Of a stretch of 64,000 nt of DNA, positions 25,984-33,496 are shown one piece after another; position 1 is the first letter of the stretch; each line of letters opens with the position of its first letter. Source of the stretch: DASUNQ01 sp035536455 (lineage in GTDB: Bacteria > Acidobacteriota > Thermoanaerobaculia > Multivoradales > UBA5704); NCBI GenBank assembly GCA_035536455.1, contig DATLOC010000053.1, positions 124,001 through 188,000 on the forward strand, written 5' to 3'. The position numbers were made by a program, and so were the translations under genes. Below the pieces are notes generated by a model. It was not told the DNA's origin. It was given only the letters and a program-made list of their open reading frames with translations, and searched no databases.

Positions 25984-26081
25984 GGAGAAGAGAGGAACCG
26001 GAGAGAGGGAGCTTCCACCTCCCAAGCTAACAGAGGTCGGCCGCGGGGGCAAGGGGCGGCGCGGCAGGGCCCACGCGGGAC

Positions 26082-26582
26082 TCAGTTCGCGTTCTTGTCG
26101 ACCTGCTCGATCAGCGTCTCCGGCCCCGGCAGCGGCGCCACCAGCGCGGCCTCGACCGCCTCCTCCTCGAGCCCCTGCCGGTCGGAGGAGAGCCGCCAGG
26201 CCCGCGTCTCCACCACCTGGCCGGCCGAGATCGCCGTCAGCAGGTAGCTCATGCCCGGGCGCAGCGTCTCGAGCTCCAGCTCGCTCGGCGTTGCCGTGTC
26301 GCCCGCGCGCGCCAGGTAATAGCCGACGACCTCCATCCCCAGTGACTGCGCCTCGTGCGCGGCGGCGGCGTGGGTCTCGGCCGGGACCGGATCGGCGCCT
26401 TGACCTTCGCCGCCGCCGTCGGCCGGCTGCACCGCGAGGATCCGCTCGACGAAGATCTTCTCCAGGCCGTTGCGATGCGGGCGGCCGATGAGGACGCCGC
26501 AGCACTCGCCCGGGTACGTCATAGCGGCGTGGCGGCCGATGGCGTGCAGGTGAGTGGGCGAGATCACGAGATGGCAGTTCAT
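26082..26582 (-). CDS. Catalytically dead JAMM/MPN paralogue
   Basis: 166 residues from ATG 26580-26582. It aligns over its whole length with the Mec-like protein at 24518-25000: ISPTHLHAIGRHAAMTYPGECCGVLIG matches VPSDLAAIERHAAAAYPEECCGILLG, and RPGMSYLLTAISAGQV matches WPGVSYLIVAVTDGKA. The zinc motif is lost: HSHPDHPAQPSEFD has become LARAGDTATPSELELE, so both histidines and the aspartate are gone while the upstream Glu26 remains. It may bind the CysO fusion without cutting it. The frame also continues upstream (RNRVADLATTLREKGLQPG) with possible TTG/GTG starts, so the N-terminus is uncertain. It lies 98 bp upstream of cysM. Confidence 0.82.
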   Translation of the reverse strand: MNCHLVISPTHLHAIGRHAAMTYPGECCGVLIGRPHRNGLEKIFVERILAVQPADGGGEGQGADPVPAETHAAAAHEAQSLGMEVVGYYLARAGDTATPSELELETLRPGMSYLLTAISAGQVVETRAWRLSSDRQGLEEEAVEAALVAPLPGPETLIEQVDKNAN

Positions 26583-26699
26583 ACCCGGTTGCAACCCCTT
26601 CTCTCGGAGCGTCGTGGCCAGGTCGGCCACGCGGTTACGCGTCGTCACGGCCGCACTGCAAGAGCAGGGCCAGAGGCGTTTTCCTCTATCCTGCGCGGC

Positions 26700-27356
26700 A
26701 TGGACGACAGCGTCCGCACCGGCGGCGAGCGGGTGCCGCCCGGCCAGTACGTGACCGAGAAGTGGCCGGTCCTCACCTATGGCCCAGAGCCGCACGTCGA
26801 GCCGCGCGAGTGGACGCTACGCCTCTCCGGCCTCGTGGAGGACGAATTGGCGTGGAGCTGGGACGACTTCCAGGCGCTGCCGCGCGTGCGGGTGACGGCC
26901 GACTTCCACTGCGTCACCCGGTTCTCCACTCTCGACAACGCCTGGGAAGGCGTGGCTACCCGCGAGCTGCTGCGCCGGGCGCGCGTGCGGCCCGAGGCCT
27001 CGCACGTCCTCGTCCACTGCTACGGCGGCTACACCACCAACCTCCCGCTCGAGGACTTCCTCTCCGAGCGCGCGCTGGTGGCCGACACCTGGCGCGGCCA
27101 GCCGCTAGCGGTCGAACACGGCGGTCCGGCGCGGCTGGTCGTCCCCCACCTCTACGCCTGGAAGAGCGCCAAGTGGGTGAGCGGCTTCGAGCTCCTCGAC
27201 GCCGACCGCCGCGGCTTCTGGGAGGAGAACGGCTACCACACCTACGGCGACCCCTGGCGCGAGGAGCGCTTCAGCTTCCAGGAAGTCAAAGAGGCCTACC
27301 AGGTCCGTCGGCGGGCGAAGGAGCTGGGGCTGGTGCCGGGCCGACCTCCTCGATGA
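26700..27356 (+). CDS. SUOX-fold molybdopterin oxidoreductase (sulfite-oxidase-like)
   Basis: 218 residues, no signal peptide. It has the sulfite-oxidase molybdopterin-binding fold: WTLRLSGLVEDELAWSWDDF, then VTADFHCVTRFSTLDNAWEGV with the molybdenum-ligating Cys71, VLVHCYGGYTTNLPLEDF, and GGPARLVVPHLYAWKSAKWV. Length and motif order match cytoplasmic 'sulfite oxidase-like oxidoreductases' related to YedY/MsrP. The physiological substrate is unknown. It needs the cofactor made with the MoaD-MoaE fusion at 9606-10331. Its 3' end overlaps the convergent gene at 27286-27567 by 71 bp. Confidence 0.87.
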   Translation: MDDSVRTGGERVPPGQYVTEKWPVLTYGPEPHVEPREWTLRLSGLVEDELAWSWDDFQALPRVRVTADFHCVTRFSTLDNAWEGVATRELLRRARVRPEASHVLVHCYGGYTTNLPLEDFLSERALVADTWRGQPLAVEHGGPARLVVPHLYAWKSAKWVSGFELLDADRRGFWEENGYHTYGDPWREERFSFQEVKEAYQVRRRAKELGLVPGRPPR

Positions 27357-27567
27357 CGTCGCTCTCCGCCGGCGCGAGGGTGATCGTCAGCGGCCGGCCC
27401 ACGGCCGCGGCTTCCTTCAAGAGGCGCAAGGACACCTCGAAGGACGGGCGTGCTCTCGGCAGGCGGTAGAAGCGGGCCGACTCGTAAAACATGACCTCGA
27501 CGTGATCCGCCCCCGGCGGCTCGCGAACGTGAGCCACCGTCATCTCGCGCCGACTCATCCGCTCCAT
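27286..27567 (-). CDS. Free-standing copy of the protein-glutaminase N-terminal domain (possible inhibitor)
   Basis: 93 residues. Residues about 9-75 (EMTVAHVREPPGADHVEVMF, FYRLPRARPSFEVSLRLLKE, GRPLTITLAPAESDV) follow residues about 9-75 of the upstream protein (LLTIAAIRRGRGEQETEYLF, YTFRSATTRTAEASTARLEE, GAPVKAQLDEGRGF) in pattern and spacing, so the two look paralogous. Its ATG is one base after the upstream stop. The Ala/Pro tail overlaps the convergent SUOX-fold gene. In protein-glutaminases the N-terminal propeptide blocks the active site, so an inhibitory or immunity role is a reasonable inference. Confidence 0.6.
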   Translation of the reverse strand: MERMSRREMTVAHVREPPGADHVEVMFYESARFYRLPRARPSFEVSLRLLKEAAAVGRPLTITLAPAESDVIEEVGPAPAPAPSPADGPGRPL

Positions 27568-27582
27568 CCTACGGGCAGGTGA
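27504..27582. repeat. 79-bp direct repeat, copy 1
   Basis: It matches 32977-33055 in the same orientation with 2 differences in 79 bp (27514 C/T and 27566 T/C, or the adjacent positions). It spans the last codons of the protein-glutaminase-like gene and the first ~21 codons of the small downstream gene. No similarity continues on either side. Confidence 0.9.
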
Positions 27583-28525
27583 CCCCGTTCTTGTACCCGA
27601 TCAGCGTGCCGTTCGTCGCCGTGTACGACGGATCCGTGGTGAACGTGGTGGTCGAGCCGAAGGCCGGCGTGTAGGCCGAGCCCGGCTGGATCGAGTACTT
27701 CGACACTCTGGCGTGCGGATGGCAAGCGGGGTTCTCCTGCGCGGCCAGCCAACTGCTCAGGAGCACCGGCTTGTCGAACATGCCGGGGTCGATGACCATC
27801 GCCAGCTCGGCGCTGACGCCCAGCTTCTTGATGGTGATGCGCACCCGCACGAGGGGAGCGACGTGGTACCACCAGGTCACGCAGCAGCCGCCCCATTTGT
27901 TCGCCTGCACCGACAGCCGGTCGAAGTTGTCGACGGCAAAGCTGAACACCTTCTCGCAGCAGTAGCCGTACTGGGTGGTGATGATCCGGCGCATCTCGTG
28001 GGCGCGCGCGTAGCAACCATCCCTCACGTACTGGAACGGGATGCAGTTCGGCACGCCGAACGGCCCCGGCAGGTGACACGACTGTTGCGCGCAGAAGTCG
28101 AAGATCGCCTTGGCCGTCGCGTAGTTCGGGACGACGCGCTTGCAGAGCAGGAAGACCGGGATCTTCAGATAGTGCTCGACGATGTTGAAGGTCGTCGGAT
28201 CGATCTTCGAGAGGTCGATGTCATGGATCTTCTCGGGCCTCTCGACGTAGGTCCGGCGGCGTTGGAACTCCTCCAGCTCCACACCGCGGAGGACGTGGAT
28301 ACGCCCGATGAAGCCCCGCCCCTCGTCGAGCTGAGCTTTCACCGGAGCGCCCTTCTCGAAGGCCTCCTCGAGCCGGGCCGTCGAGGCCTCGGCGGTCCTG
28401 GTGGTGGCCGACCGGAAGGTGTAGATCCGCTGCTTCTCGTTGAACAGATACTCGGTCTCCTGCTCGCCCCTGCCCCTGCGAATGGCGGCGATCGTCAGGA
28501 GCTCCTCGCGCGGTTCCCTGGTCAT
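27569..28525 (-). CDS. Protein-glutaminase-like deamidase
   Basis: 318 residues. The C-terminal half matches the Chryseobacterium protein-glutaminase catalytic core: CIPFQYVRDGCYARAHEMRR with Cys171, CCVTWWYHVAPLV with His221 and MVIDPGMF with Asp246 give the Cys-His-Asp triad, and many cysteines could form disulfides. These enzymes deamidate glutamine side chains in proteins. Residues 1-120 are a separate N-terminal domain, likely a propeptide. No signal peptide is seen, unlike the secreted enzymes, so export or intracellular action is open. Its GC looks lower than its neighbours. The small gene at 27286-27567 follows one base after its TAG. Confidence 0.78.
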   Translation of the reverse strand: MTREPREELLTIAAIRRGRGEQETEYLFNEKQRIYTFRSATTRTAEASTARLEEAFEKGAPVKAQLDEGRGFIGRIHVLRGVELEEFQRRRTYVERPEKIHDIDLSKIDPTTFNIVEHYLKIPVFLLCKRVVPNYATAKAIFDFCAQQSCHLPGPFGVPNCIPFQYVRDGCYARAHEMRRIITTQYGYCCEKVFSFAVDNFDRLSVQANKWGGCCVTWWYHVAPLVRVRITIKKLGVSAELAMVIDPGMFDKPVLLSSWLAAQENPACHPHARVSKYSIQPGSAYTPAFGSTTTFTTDPSYTATNGTLIGYKNGVTCP

Positions 28526-28601
28526 CTCGAGCCTCCTCTTGCCATGGTCCTATGGCGTCCGGACGGCAGGCTGCGTTACGCATGCTGAGCCGCTTGACCA
28601 G

Positions 28602-28616
28602 GTGACCACCGGTCAC
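28602..28616. promoter_or_regulatory. Inverted repeat in a divergent promoter region
   Basis: GTGACC-acc-GGTCAC is a perfect 6-bp dyad in the 95-bp gap between the divergent protein-glutaminase-like and esterase-like genes, just before the latter's start. It could be an operator for either or both. Confidence 0.4.
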
Positions 28617-28620
28617 TACC

Positions 28621-30906
28621 GTGAAACGCATGAAAGCGGTTGGGATCAAGCAGCTGCAAGCCCTCGTCCTCGCTTGCGCCGCTTGGCTCGCCGTGGGCGC
28701 GGCACTCGCCGGCGCGGAGGAGGCGCTGGCCGCCGCCGAGGTGAGCGGCACCGCCGTCGGGCCCGGGGGCGAGCCGGCGGCGGGGGCGGTGGTCGCCGTC
28801 GTCGCCGCCCGGCGCAGCGAGCCGTCGGCGGTGGTGGTCGCCGGCGCCGGCGGGGCGTTCGCGGCGACGGTCCCCGCCGGCACCTACGCCCTGACCGCCA
28901 CCCATCCGCAGTGGACGGCCGCCTGGTCGCCGCCGGCTGCCGTGAGCGGCAAGGTCGTTCGCGACCTGCGCCTCCTGGCGCCGGACGAGGGGGTCCTCCT
29001 CGAAGGCGACGTCCGCGACTCGACGGGGGCCGCCCTCGCCGGCGCGGAGGTGCACTGCATGCGCACCATCTCCAAGGGCGACCTCTTCGTCGGCCGCGCC
29101 GACGGCGCCGGGCGCTACGCGCTGCGCCTGCCGTCCTCGCCCTACTACGGCTGCCACGCGGCGGCCGACGGGCTGCGCTCGCCGCTTGTCGAGGTCGACG
29201 TCGACGTCGCCGCCGGAGCGGTACGGCGGGACCTGGTGATCCGCCGGCCGGCTCCCCCGCCGCAGGCAGTGGTGGATTGGATCCGCGAGCAGGCGATCCC
29301 GCTGCTGACGACGCGCGCCGGGCACGGCTTCTCCGACCTGGCGCCCTTGCGCGACGTCGTCGGCGACGCCCGGGTGGTGGCCCTCGGCGAGGCCACCCAC
29401 GGTACGCGCGAGTTCTTCCACCTCAAGCACCGCCTCTTCGAGTACCTCGTCGCCGAGCTCGGCTTCACCGTCTTCGCCATCGAGGCGAGCTGGCCGGAGT
29501 CCGAGGCGGTGGACGAGTACGTGCGGACGGGCCGGGGGAACCCCGCCGAGGCGCTCGCCGGGCTGTACATCTGGCCGTGGAACACCGAGGAGGTGCTCGA
29601 CCTCATCCGCTGGATGCGGCAGTGGAACGCCGTGCCGGGGCACCGGCAGGTGCGCTTCTACGGCTTCGACGTCAAGGCCGCCGCGGTGGCGGCCGAGCGC
29701 CTGGCGGCGCGGCTCGGGCAGATCGATCCGGCGCTCGCGGCGGAGGCGGGGCCCGCCCTCGCCCGGCTCGCCGCGGCCGAGCGCGCCGCGCCCGAGCTCG
29801 CCGACGCCGACGAGGCGGAGTACCAGGCCGCCGTGGCCGGGGTGGCCGCGGTGCTGCCGCGGATCGCCGCGCGGCTGCCGCAGCCGGCGTCCGCCGCCGA
29901 CCGGCAGGCGATCGTCGACCGGCACTACGTGCAGGTGCTCGAGCAGTACACGCGGCTGCGCGGCCCCGGGGGCGGCGGTCCGGTGCGCGACCGCGGCATG
30001 GCCGACAACGTGCGCTGGATCGCCGACGTCGCCGAGCCCGGGTCGCGCGTCGTCGTCTGGGCGCACAACTACCACGTCAACGTCTTCGCGGAGGGCTCGC
30101 TGCCCTGGATGGGCCACCACCTCGAGGCGGCGCTGGGTAAGGACTACCTGCCGGTGGGCTTCCTGTTCCACCACGGCTCGTTCCAGGCGATGGACCGCAC
30201 CGGCGGCCCCCGCGGGCTCAAGGAGTTCACGGTCGGCCCACCCGCGGCAGGCACGCTCGAGGACACCTTCGAGCGCGCCGGCTGGCCGCTCTGCCTCCTC
30301 GACCTGCGCCGCCTGCCGGCGGAGGGCCCGGTCGCCGAGTGGCTCCGCGCCCCCCAGCTGTCGCGCGCCGTCGGCTCTTCTTTCAGCGGCGAAGCCGACA
30401 TGGCGATGGAGCTGGTGCTGCCCGAGGTGTACGAGGCGGTGGTCTACGTCGAGGCGACGACGAGGGCCCGACCCAACCCGCGGTGCAGCCGTAGGACGGG
30501 GCGGAGTTCACGTAGCGGGGCTCCGGGGGGTTCCCGGGAGGCGCGAGATGCGGAAGGAACGCTTGCGGATAAGGGAGCGCGACGTCCGGATAGATCCGCG
30601 AGCCGTCCGGATACATCCTCAGCGCGTCCGGATAGATCCGCGGGTCTTCCGGATCTATCCGCGGCGCTTCCGGATGGATCTGCGGCGCTTCCGGATCTAT
30701 CCGCGGGCGGTCCGGATACATCCTCGACGCTTCCGGATATATCCCCCGCGCTTCCGGATCTATCCGCCGCGCTTCCGGATACATCCGCAGGCCCTGGGGA
30801 GATGTCCGGAGGCCTCCCGGCGACCTCCGGAGAGGACGCGAAGAGGTCCTCGCCGCCGCCGGGCTCGTCACGCGGCGTCGTCAGCTTGCCCAGGAGGGTC
30901 CGATGA
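28621..30906 (+). CDS. Erythromycin-esterase-like secreted protein with an N-terminal regulatory-like domain
   Basis: It starts GTG 28621 or ATG 28630, then a signal peptide (QLQALVLACAAWLAVGAALAG). Residues about 40-200 are carboxypeptidase-regulatory-like beta domains (VSGTAVGPGGEPAAGAVVAV, VLLEGDVRDSTGAALAGAEV). Residues about 225-615 are an EreA-type domain with VVALGEATHGTREFFHLKHR near 252, AIEASWPESEAVDEYVR and VVVWAHNYHVN near 478. The esterase domain ends about YEAVVYVEATTRARP (30470). The frame then runs through repeat array B as a Ser/Pro/Asp heptad tail and stops at 30906, overlapping the next ATG. The tail may be artefactual: one frame over gives TQPAV and a TAG at about 30495. 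EreA hydrolyses macrolide lactones, but many relatives have unknown substrates. Confidence 0.78.
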   Translation: MKRMKAVGIKQLQALVLACAAWLAVGAALAGAEEALAAAEVSGTAVGPGGEPAAGAVVAVVAARRSEPSAVVVAGAGGAFAATVPAGTYALTATHPQWTAAWSPPAAVSGKVVRDLRLLAPDEGVLLEGDVRDSTGAALAGAEVHCMRTISKGDLFVGRADGAGRYALRLPSSPYYGCHAAADGLRSPLVEVDVDVAAGAVRRDLVIRRPAPPPQAVVDWIREQAIPLLTTRAGHGFSDLAPLRDVVGDARVVALGEATHGTREFFHLKHRLFEYLVAELGFTVFAIEASWPESEAVDEYVRTGRGNPAEALAGLYIWPWNTEEVLDLIRWMRQWNAVPGHRQVRFYGFDVKAAAVAAERLAARLGQIDPALAAEAGPALARLAAAERAAPELADADEAEYQAAVAGVAAVLPRIAARLPQPASAADRQAIVDRHYVQVLEQYTRLRGPGGGGPVRDRGMADNVRWIADVAEPGSRVVVWAHNYHVNVFAEGSLPWMGHHLEAALGKDYLPVGFLFHHGSFQAMDRTGGPRGLKEFTVGPPAAGTLEDTFERAGWPLCLLDLRRLPAEGPVAEWLRAPQLSRAVGSSFSGEADMAMELVLPEVYEAVVYVEATTRARPNPRCSRRTGRSSRSGAPGGSREARDAEGTLADKGARRPDRSASRPDTSSARPDRSAGLPDLSAALPDGSAALPDLSAGGPDTSSTLPDISPALPDLSAALPDTSAGPGEMSGGLPATSGEDAKRSSPPPGSSRGVVSLPRRVR
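30563..30835. repeat. Repeat array B: 13 units of 21 bp, TCCGGAT-NN-ATCC type
   Basis: From 30563 the sequence falls into 21-bp rows without indels. Ten rows follow (G/T)TCCGGAT-NN-ATCC then a GC-rich hexamer such as GCGGCGC or TCAGCGC. The first row (TTGCGGATAAGGGAGC) and the last two (CTGGGGAGATGTCCGG, TCCCGGCGACCTCCGG) are divergent ends. Each typical unit contains the dyad CGGAT-NN-ATCCG. It lies within the 3' extension of the esterase frame, and all six frames are mostly open. Confidence 0.93.
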
Positions 30907-31308
30907 AAGCCCGTCGTGTCGTCAAAGGCTGCGCCGTCGTGCCGCTGTTGGGCGTTCTCGGGATCGGCGCGCTGTTCGGCGCGCTCTGGCTGGAGCACCG
31001 GAGCAAGACGACGCTGCCGGCGCCCACCGGGCCCTTCGCGGTCGGCCGCGCGAGCTCGGTGTGGGCCGGCGGTCCGGGGACCGGGCGCGAGCTCGCGGTC
31101 TGGATCTGGTACCCGGCGGCGGCGGGCGATCTGATGCGGCTACGGCCGACTACCTGCCCGCTCCCCTGCGCGCGGAGATCAAGCGCTCGCGCGGCGCGCA
31201 GATCAGCAAGTTCCTGACGCGAGACCTGTCGCGGGTGCGTGTGCACAGCACGCGGGACGCCGCCATGTCGCTGCGGCGGCGTTCATACCCGGTGGCGGTC
31301 CTGCGCGA
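30903..31308 (+). pseudogene. Truncated alpha/beta hydrolase (PAF-acetylhydrolase-like), N-terminus only
   Basis: ATG 30903 has AGGAGGG 5 nt upstream. A membrane anchor (GCAVVPLLGVLGIGALFGALWL) leads into TGPFAVGRASSVW and RELAVWIWYPAA, typical of the start of PAF-acetylhydrolase-like hydrolases. Near 31130 the frame shifts; the matching text continues in another frame as ADYLPAPLRAEIKRSRGAQ, KFLTRDLSRVRVHSTRDAAM, RRSYPVAVLREL. It then stops abruptly at about 31308, where lower-GC tyrosinase DNA begins. The catalytic half is missing. This marks one edge of an insertion. Confidence 0.7.
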
Positions 31309-31309
31309 A

Positions 31310-32758
31310 CTACTGCAGCTGTTCCTCGCGCCTCAGCTTGTCCTGCTCCTCCTTCGGCGGCTGCGGCATGGCGACATCGACCGCAATGCTGATTTCACCG
31401 ACGGTGACGTCGGCGCGCACCTCCGCGGGTAGCGAGCGACCCTGCACTTCGATGCCCGACACCGGCACGAACGTGACCTGCAGCTTCGTCGGGTCGCCGG
31501 CGGCGCTGATGGCCTTGTCGATCGGGTAGACGAACTCGGCCGGGTGGTAGTGATCCCGCCGCGTCTTGACGCCGGCGCCGAACAGTCCGAGCACTCCCAC
31601 GAAATAGGGGCCGGCCGGATCCGGCTTGAGCCCCGCCGGTCCGACATAGACTTCCCAGACGGCGCCGGGCTCTGTGCTGGCTTCAACCCCCTTCACTTGC
31701 AGGACCGCGGTCTGCCCGGGAGCCTTCGCGATTTCCAGAAGGCGCGCACCCATCGCCTTGTCCGCGGCTTCGGGGTAAAGCGGCAGGCTCACCGGCACCT
31801 TCGACAGCCTGAAGGGTTTCGCGATTCGCACGATCACCCTGATATCGAAAATCTCCGGGTCCCAGATGCGCGGGCAGTACTGCTCGACCTGCGCGGGCTC
31901 TCCTTCATAGACGTAGCTGAGCTGCCTGGCCGCGCGCAGAACTTCGCAGCTGGTCATCCTTACTTCCCGGCAGCACTCGTCGAAGAAAGTGAACGACGTA
32001 TTGCGCCAGGCCGCATCGCCGAGCGGATTGCTCCGGCCGCCGCCTTGCGCCAGCCACAGGTTCCACTGTCGATCGACGTTGGAATGGTGCGCCCAGAAAA
32101 TGGGATCCTGCGCCGCCGAGCTCACGCAGCACATGTTGCCACTGACCGCGCCATGAACGCTGCCGTGCGGACCGTTGATACCGGATTGCGCATTGTAGAA
32201 ATCGAGGAGCAGGTTCGCGTTCGTAACCGCCGTCCCCAGGGACGTCGAGATCGAACCGGTGCCGTTGTTCATGGCGGCGTTGCGGCTCGGATCGTGCAGC
32301 GCGCTGCCGACGACGCGGAACGCGGGCGGCAACTGGCGCTGCGCGGGATTGGCCCAATCCCAGTAGGGAAGGGCCCAGTCGTGCATGCGGGAATACTTCC
32401 TGACGATTCGTTCGAACCAGTAGAGATACATTCTGTGCCACGACCAGAAGAACTTTGGATCGGTGTGGCAGGTGTTCCAGGCGGTCTGAACCGGCGTCAG
32501 CGTCGTGCCATGAATGGCCGCCTGGTACATCCAGCTGCAAGGATTGCTGGTCGGCAGCGCTCTCATCGCAACGATCGCGCGGCGGTAGCCCCTGAGAACC
32601 GGATCGCTCTCCGCCATCGTGAACGCGTTGCGCCGCACGGTGGGTCCGGCCGCATAGTCGGCGAGCGCAGGAATGCCGGTGAATGGTTGCGACATCGCTC
32701 CCAGCAGGGCGGCGGCGCCGGTCTTCAGAGCGTCGCGACGGTTGAATCGAATGGTCAT
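31310..32758 (-). CDS. Tyrosinase / polyphenol oxidase, Tat-exported, in lower-GC DNA
   Basis: 482 residues. The N-terminus has a Tat signal (FNRRDALKTGAAALLGAMS). The type-3 copper site is complete: CuA His83, His98 and His108 (MYQAAIHGT, NTCHTDPKFFWSWHRMYLYW) and CuB His198, His202 and His224/225 (INGPHGSVHGAVS, QDPIFWAHHSNVDRQW). A C-terminal ~200-residue beta-rich domain follows (PVSLPLYPEAADKAMGARLL). Such enzymes oxidise phenols to quinones. ATG 32756-32758 has GGAGGG upstream. GC in a hand-counted line (32041-32100) is 60%, against 83% in a line of the nearby esterase (29701-29760), suggesting acquisition by transfer. Confidence 0.9.
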   Translation of the reverse strand: MTIRFNRRDALKTGAAALLGAMSQPFTGIPALADYAAGPTVRRNAFTMAESDPVLRGYRRAIVAMRALPTSNPCSWMYQAAIHGTTLTPVQTAWNTCHTDPKFFWSWHRMYLYWFERIVRKYSRMHDWALPYWDWANPAQRQLPPAFRVVGSALHDPSRNAAMNNGTGSISTSLGTAVTNANLLLDFYNAQSGINGPHGSVHGAVSGNMCCVSSAAQDPIFWAHHSNVDRQWNLWLAQGGGRSNPLGDAAWRNTSFTFFDECCREVRMTSCEVLRAARQLSYVYEGEPAQVEQYCPRIWDPEIFDIRVIVRIAKPFRLSKVPVSLPLYPEAADKAMGARLLEIAKAPGQTAVLQVKGVEASTEPGAVWEVYVGPAGLKPDPAGPYFVGVLGLFGAGVKTRRDHYHPAEFVYPIDKAISAAGDPTKLQVTFVPVSGIEVQGRSLPAEVRADVTVGEISIAVDVAMPQPPKEEQDKLRREEQLQ

Positions 32759-32976
32759 GTGCGGGTTCCCTCCATCGAAGGCAGCGGATTGATTGGCGAG
32801 AGACGGGCGGGCGGCATCGAGGAGATCGCGTAGCGCCTGCGTCGCGGCAACGCGAAAAGAGCGAGCGACTGCAGACCTCGACTGGGTCATCTCCGTGTCC
32901 CCTGGTGTGCCATTCCATCGCCCGGGTGTTATTGCGCCGATAATAGTCCCGCGTTCGACTGGATCGCAAGTCGCTG
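32759..32976. other. Tyrosinase upstream region, up to the insertion edge
   Basis: AT-richer than the surroundings. The minus frame upstream of the tyrosinase stays open but shows no recognisable domain, and its first credible start is the Tat-signal ATG. The tyrosinase promoter should be here; the AT-rich stretch around 32930-32950 (GCGCCGATAATAGTCCC on the plus strand) is a candidate. The region ends exactly where the 79-bp direct repeat begins. Confidence 0.4.
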
Positions 32977-33055
32977 GATCCGCCCCTGGCGGCTCGCGAA
33001 CGTGAGCCACCGTCATCTCGCGCCGACTCATCCGCTCCGTCCTACGGGCAGGTGA
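32977..33055. repeat. 79-bp direct repeat, copy 2, with remnants of a second glutaminase-like locus
   Basis: Near-identical to 27504-27582 (2 differences). On the minus strand it carries the end of a glutaminase-like gene (KFTCP and TAG) and the first ~20 codons of the small-domain gene (MSRREMTVAHVREPPG; the first ATG of copy 1 is mutated). The gene then stops at the tyrosinase insert. The few residues upstream of KFTCP (LFWAACGVIE) differ from copy 1, so this looks like the scar of a second, diverged gene pair. Confidence 0.8.
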
Positions 33056-33138
33056 ACTTCTCGATCACCCCACAGGCTGCCCAGAACAGGGCCGCCGCCA
33101 TCCGCCGCTCGGGACTGGCAACACGCTGTTAGAGCACT

Positions 33139-33390
33139 ACCCGGATAAGGGAGCGCGACGTCCGGATCTATCCGCGAGCCGTCCGGATACATCCTCAGCG
33201 CGTCCGGATCGATCTGCGGGCCTTCCGGATCTATCCGCGGCGCTCCCGGATATCTCCCCAGGCGTTCCGGATACATCCTCGACGCTTCCGGATATGTCCC
33301 CCGCGCTTCCGGATACATCCTCAGGTGTTCCGGGCCTATCCTCAGGTCCTGGGGAGACGTCCGGAGGCCCTCCGGTGACCCCGGAGAGGA
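33139..33390. repeat. Repeat array C: 12 units of 21 bp, sister of array B
   Basis: In 21-bp rows from 33139 it shows the same consensus as array B (TCCGGAT-NN-ATCC plus GC-rich spacer). It has nearly the same first unit (CCCGGATAAGGGAGCGCGAC), second and third units, and the same two divergent end units (CTGGGGAGACGTCCGGAGG, CTCCGGTGACCCCGG). B and C are therefore homologous copies about 2.6 kb apart in the same orientation. Internal rows differ, so they have diverged or been gene-converted since. Confidence 0.92.
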
Positions 33391-33496
33391 CACGCGGAGC
33401 TTCGGCGGCTGCCGGGTTCTCCTTTCGTTCGTTAGGGATTGAAGGTGCGGACGCTCCGCGACGCCCGCCGAGCGCCGGCGACCGGCCGGCGCGCGG

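Noticed and set aside
31310..33031. A 573-residue tyrosinase with a long N-terminal extension
   Set aside because: The extension contains the 79-bp repeat and non-homologous sequence. The ATG at 32758 with a Tat signal and GGAGGG upstream is a much better start.
27504..33055. A classical transposon or IS between the direct repeats
   Set aside because: No transposase or integrase and no terminal inverted repeats were seen, and the repeats lie within gene remnants.
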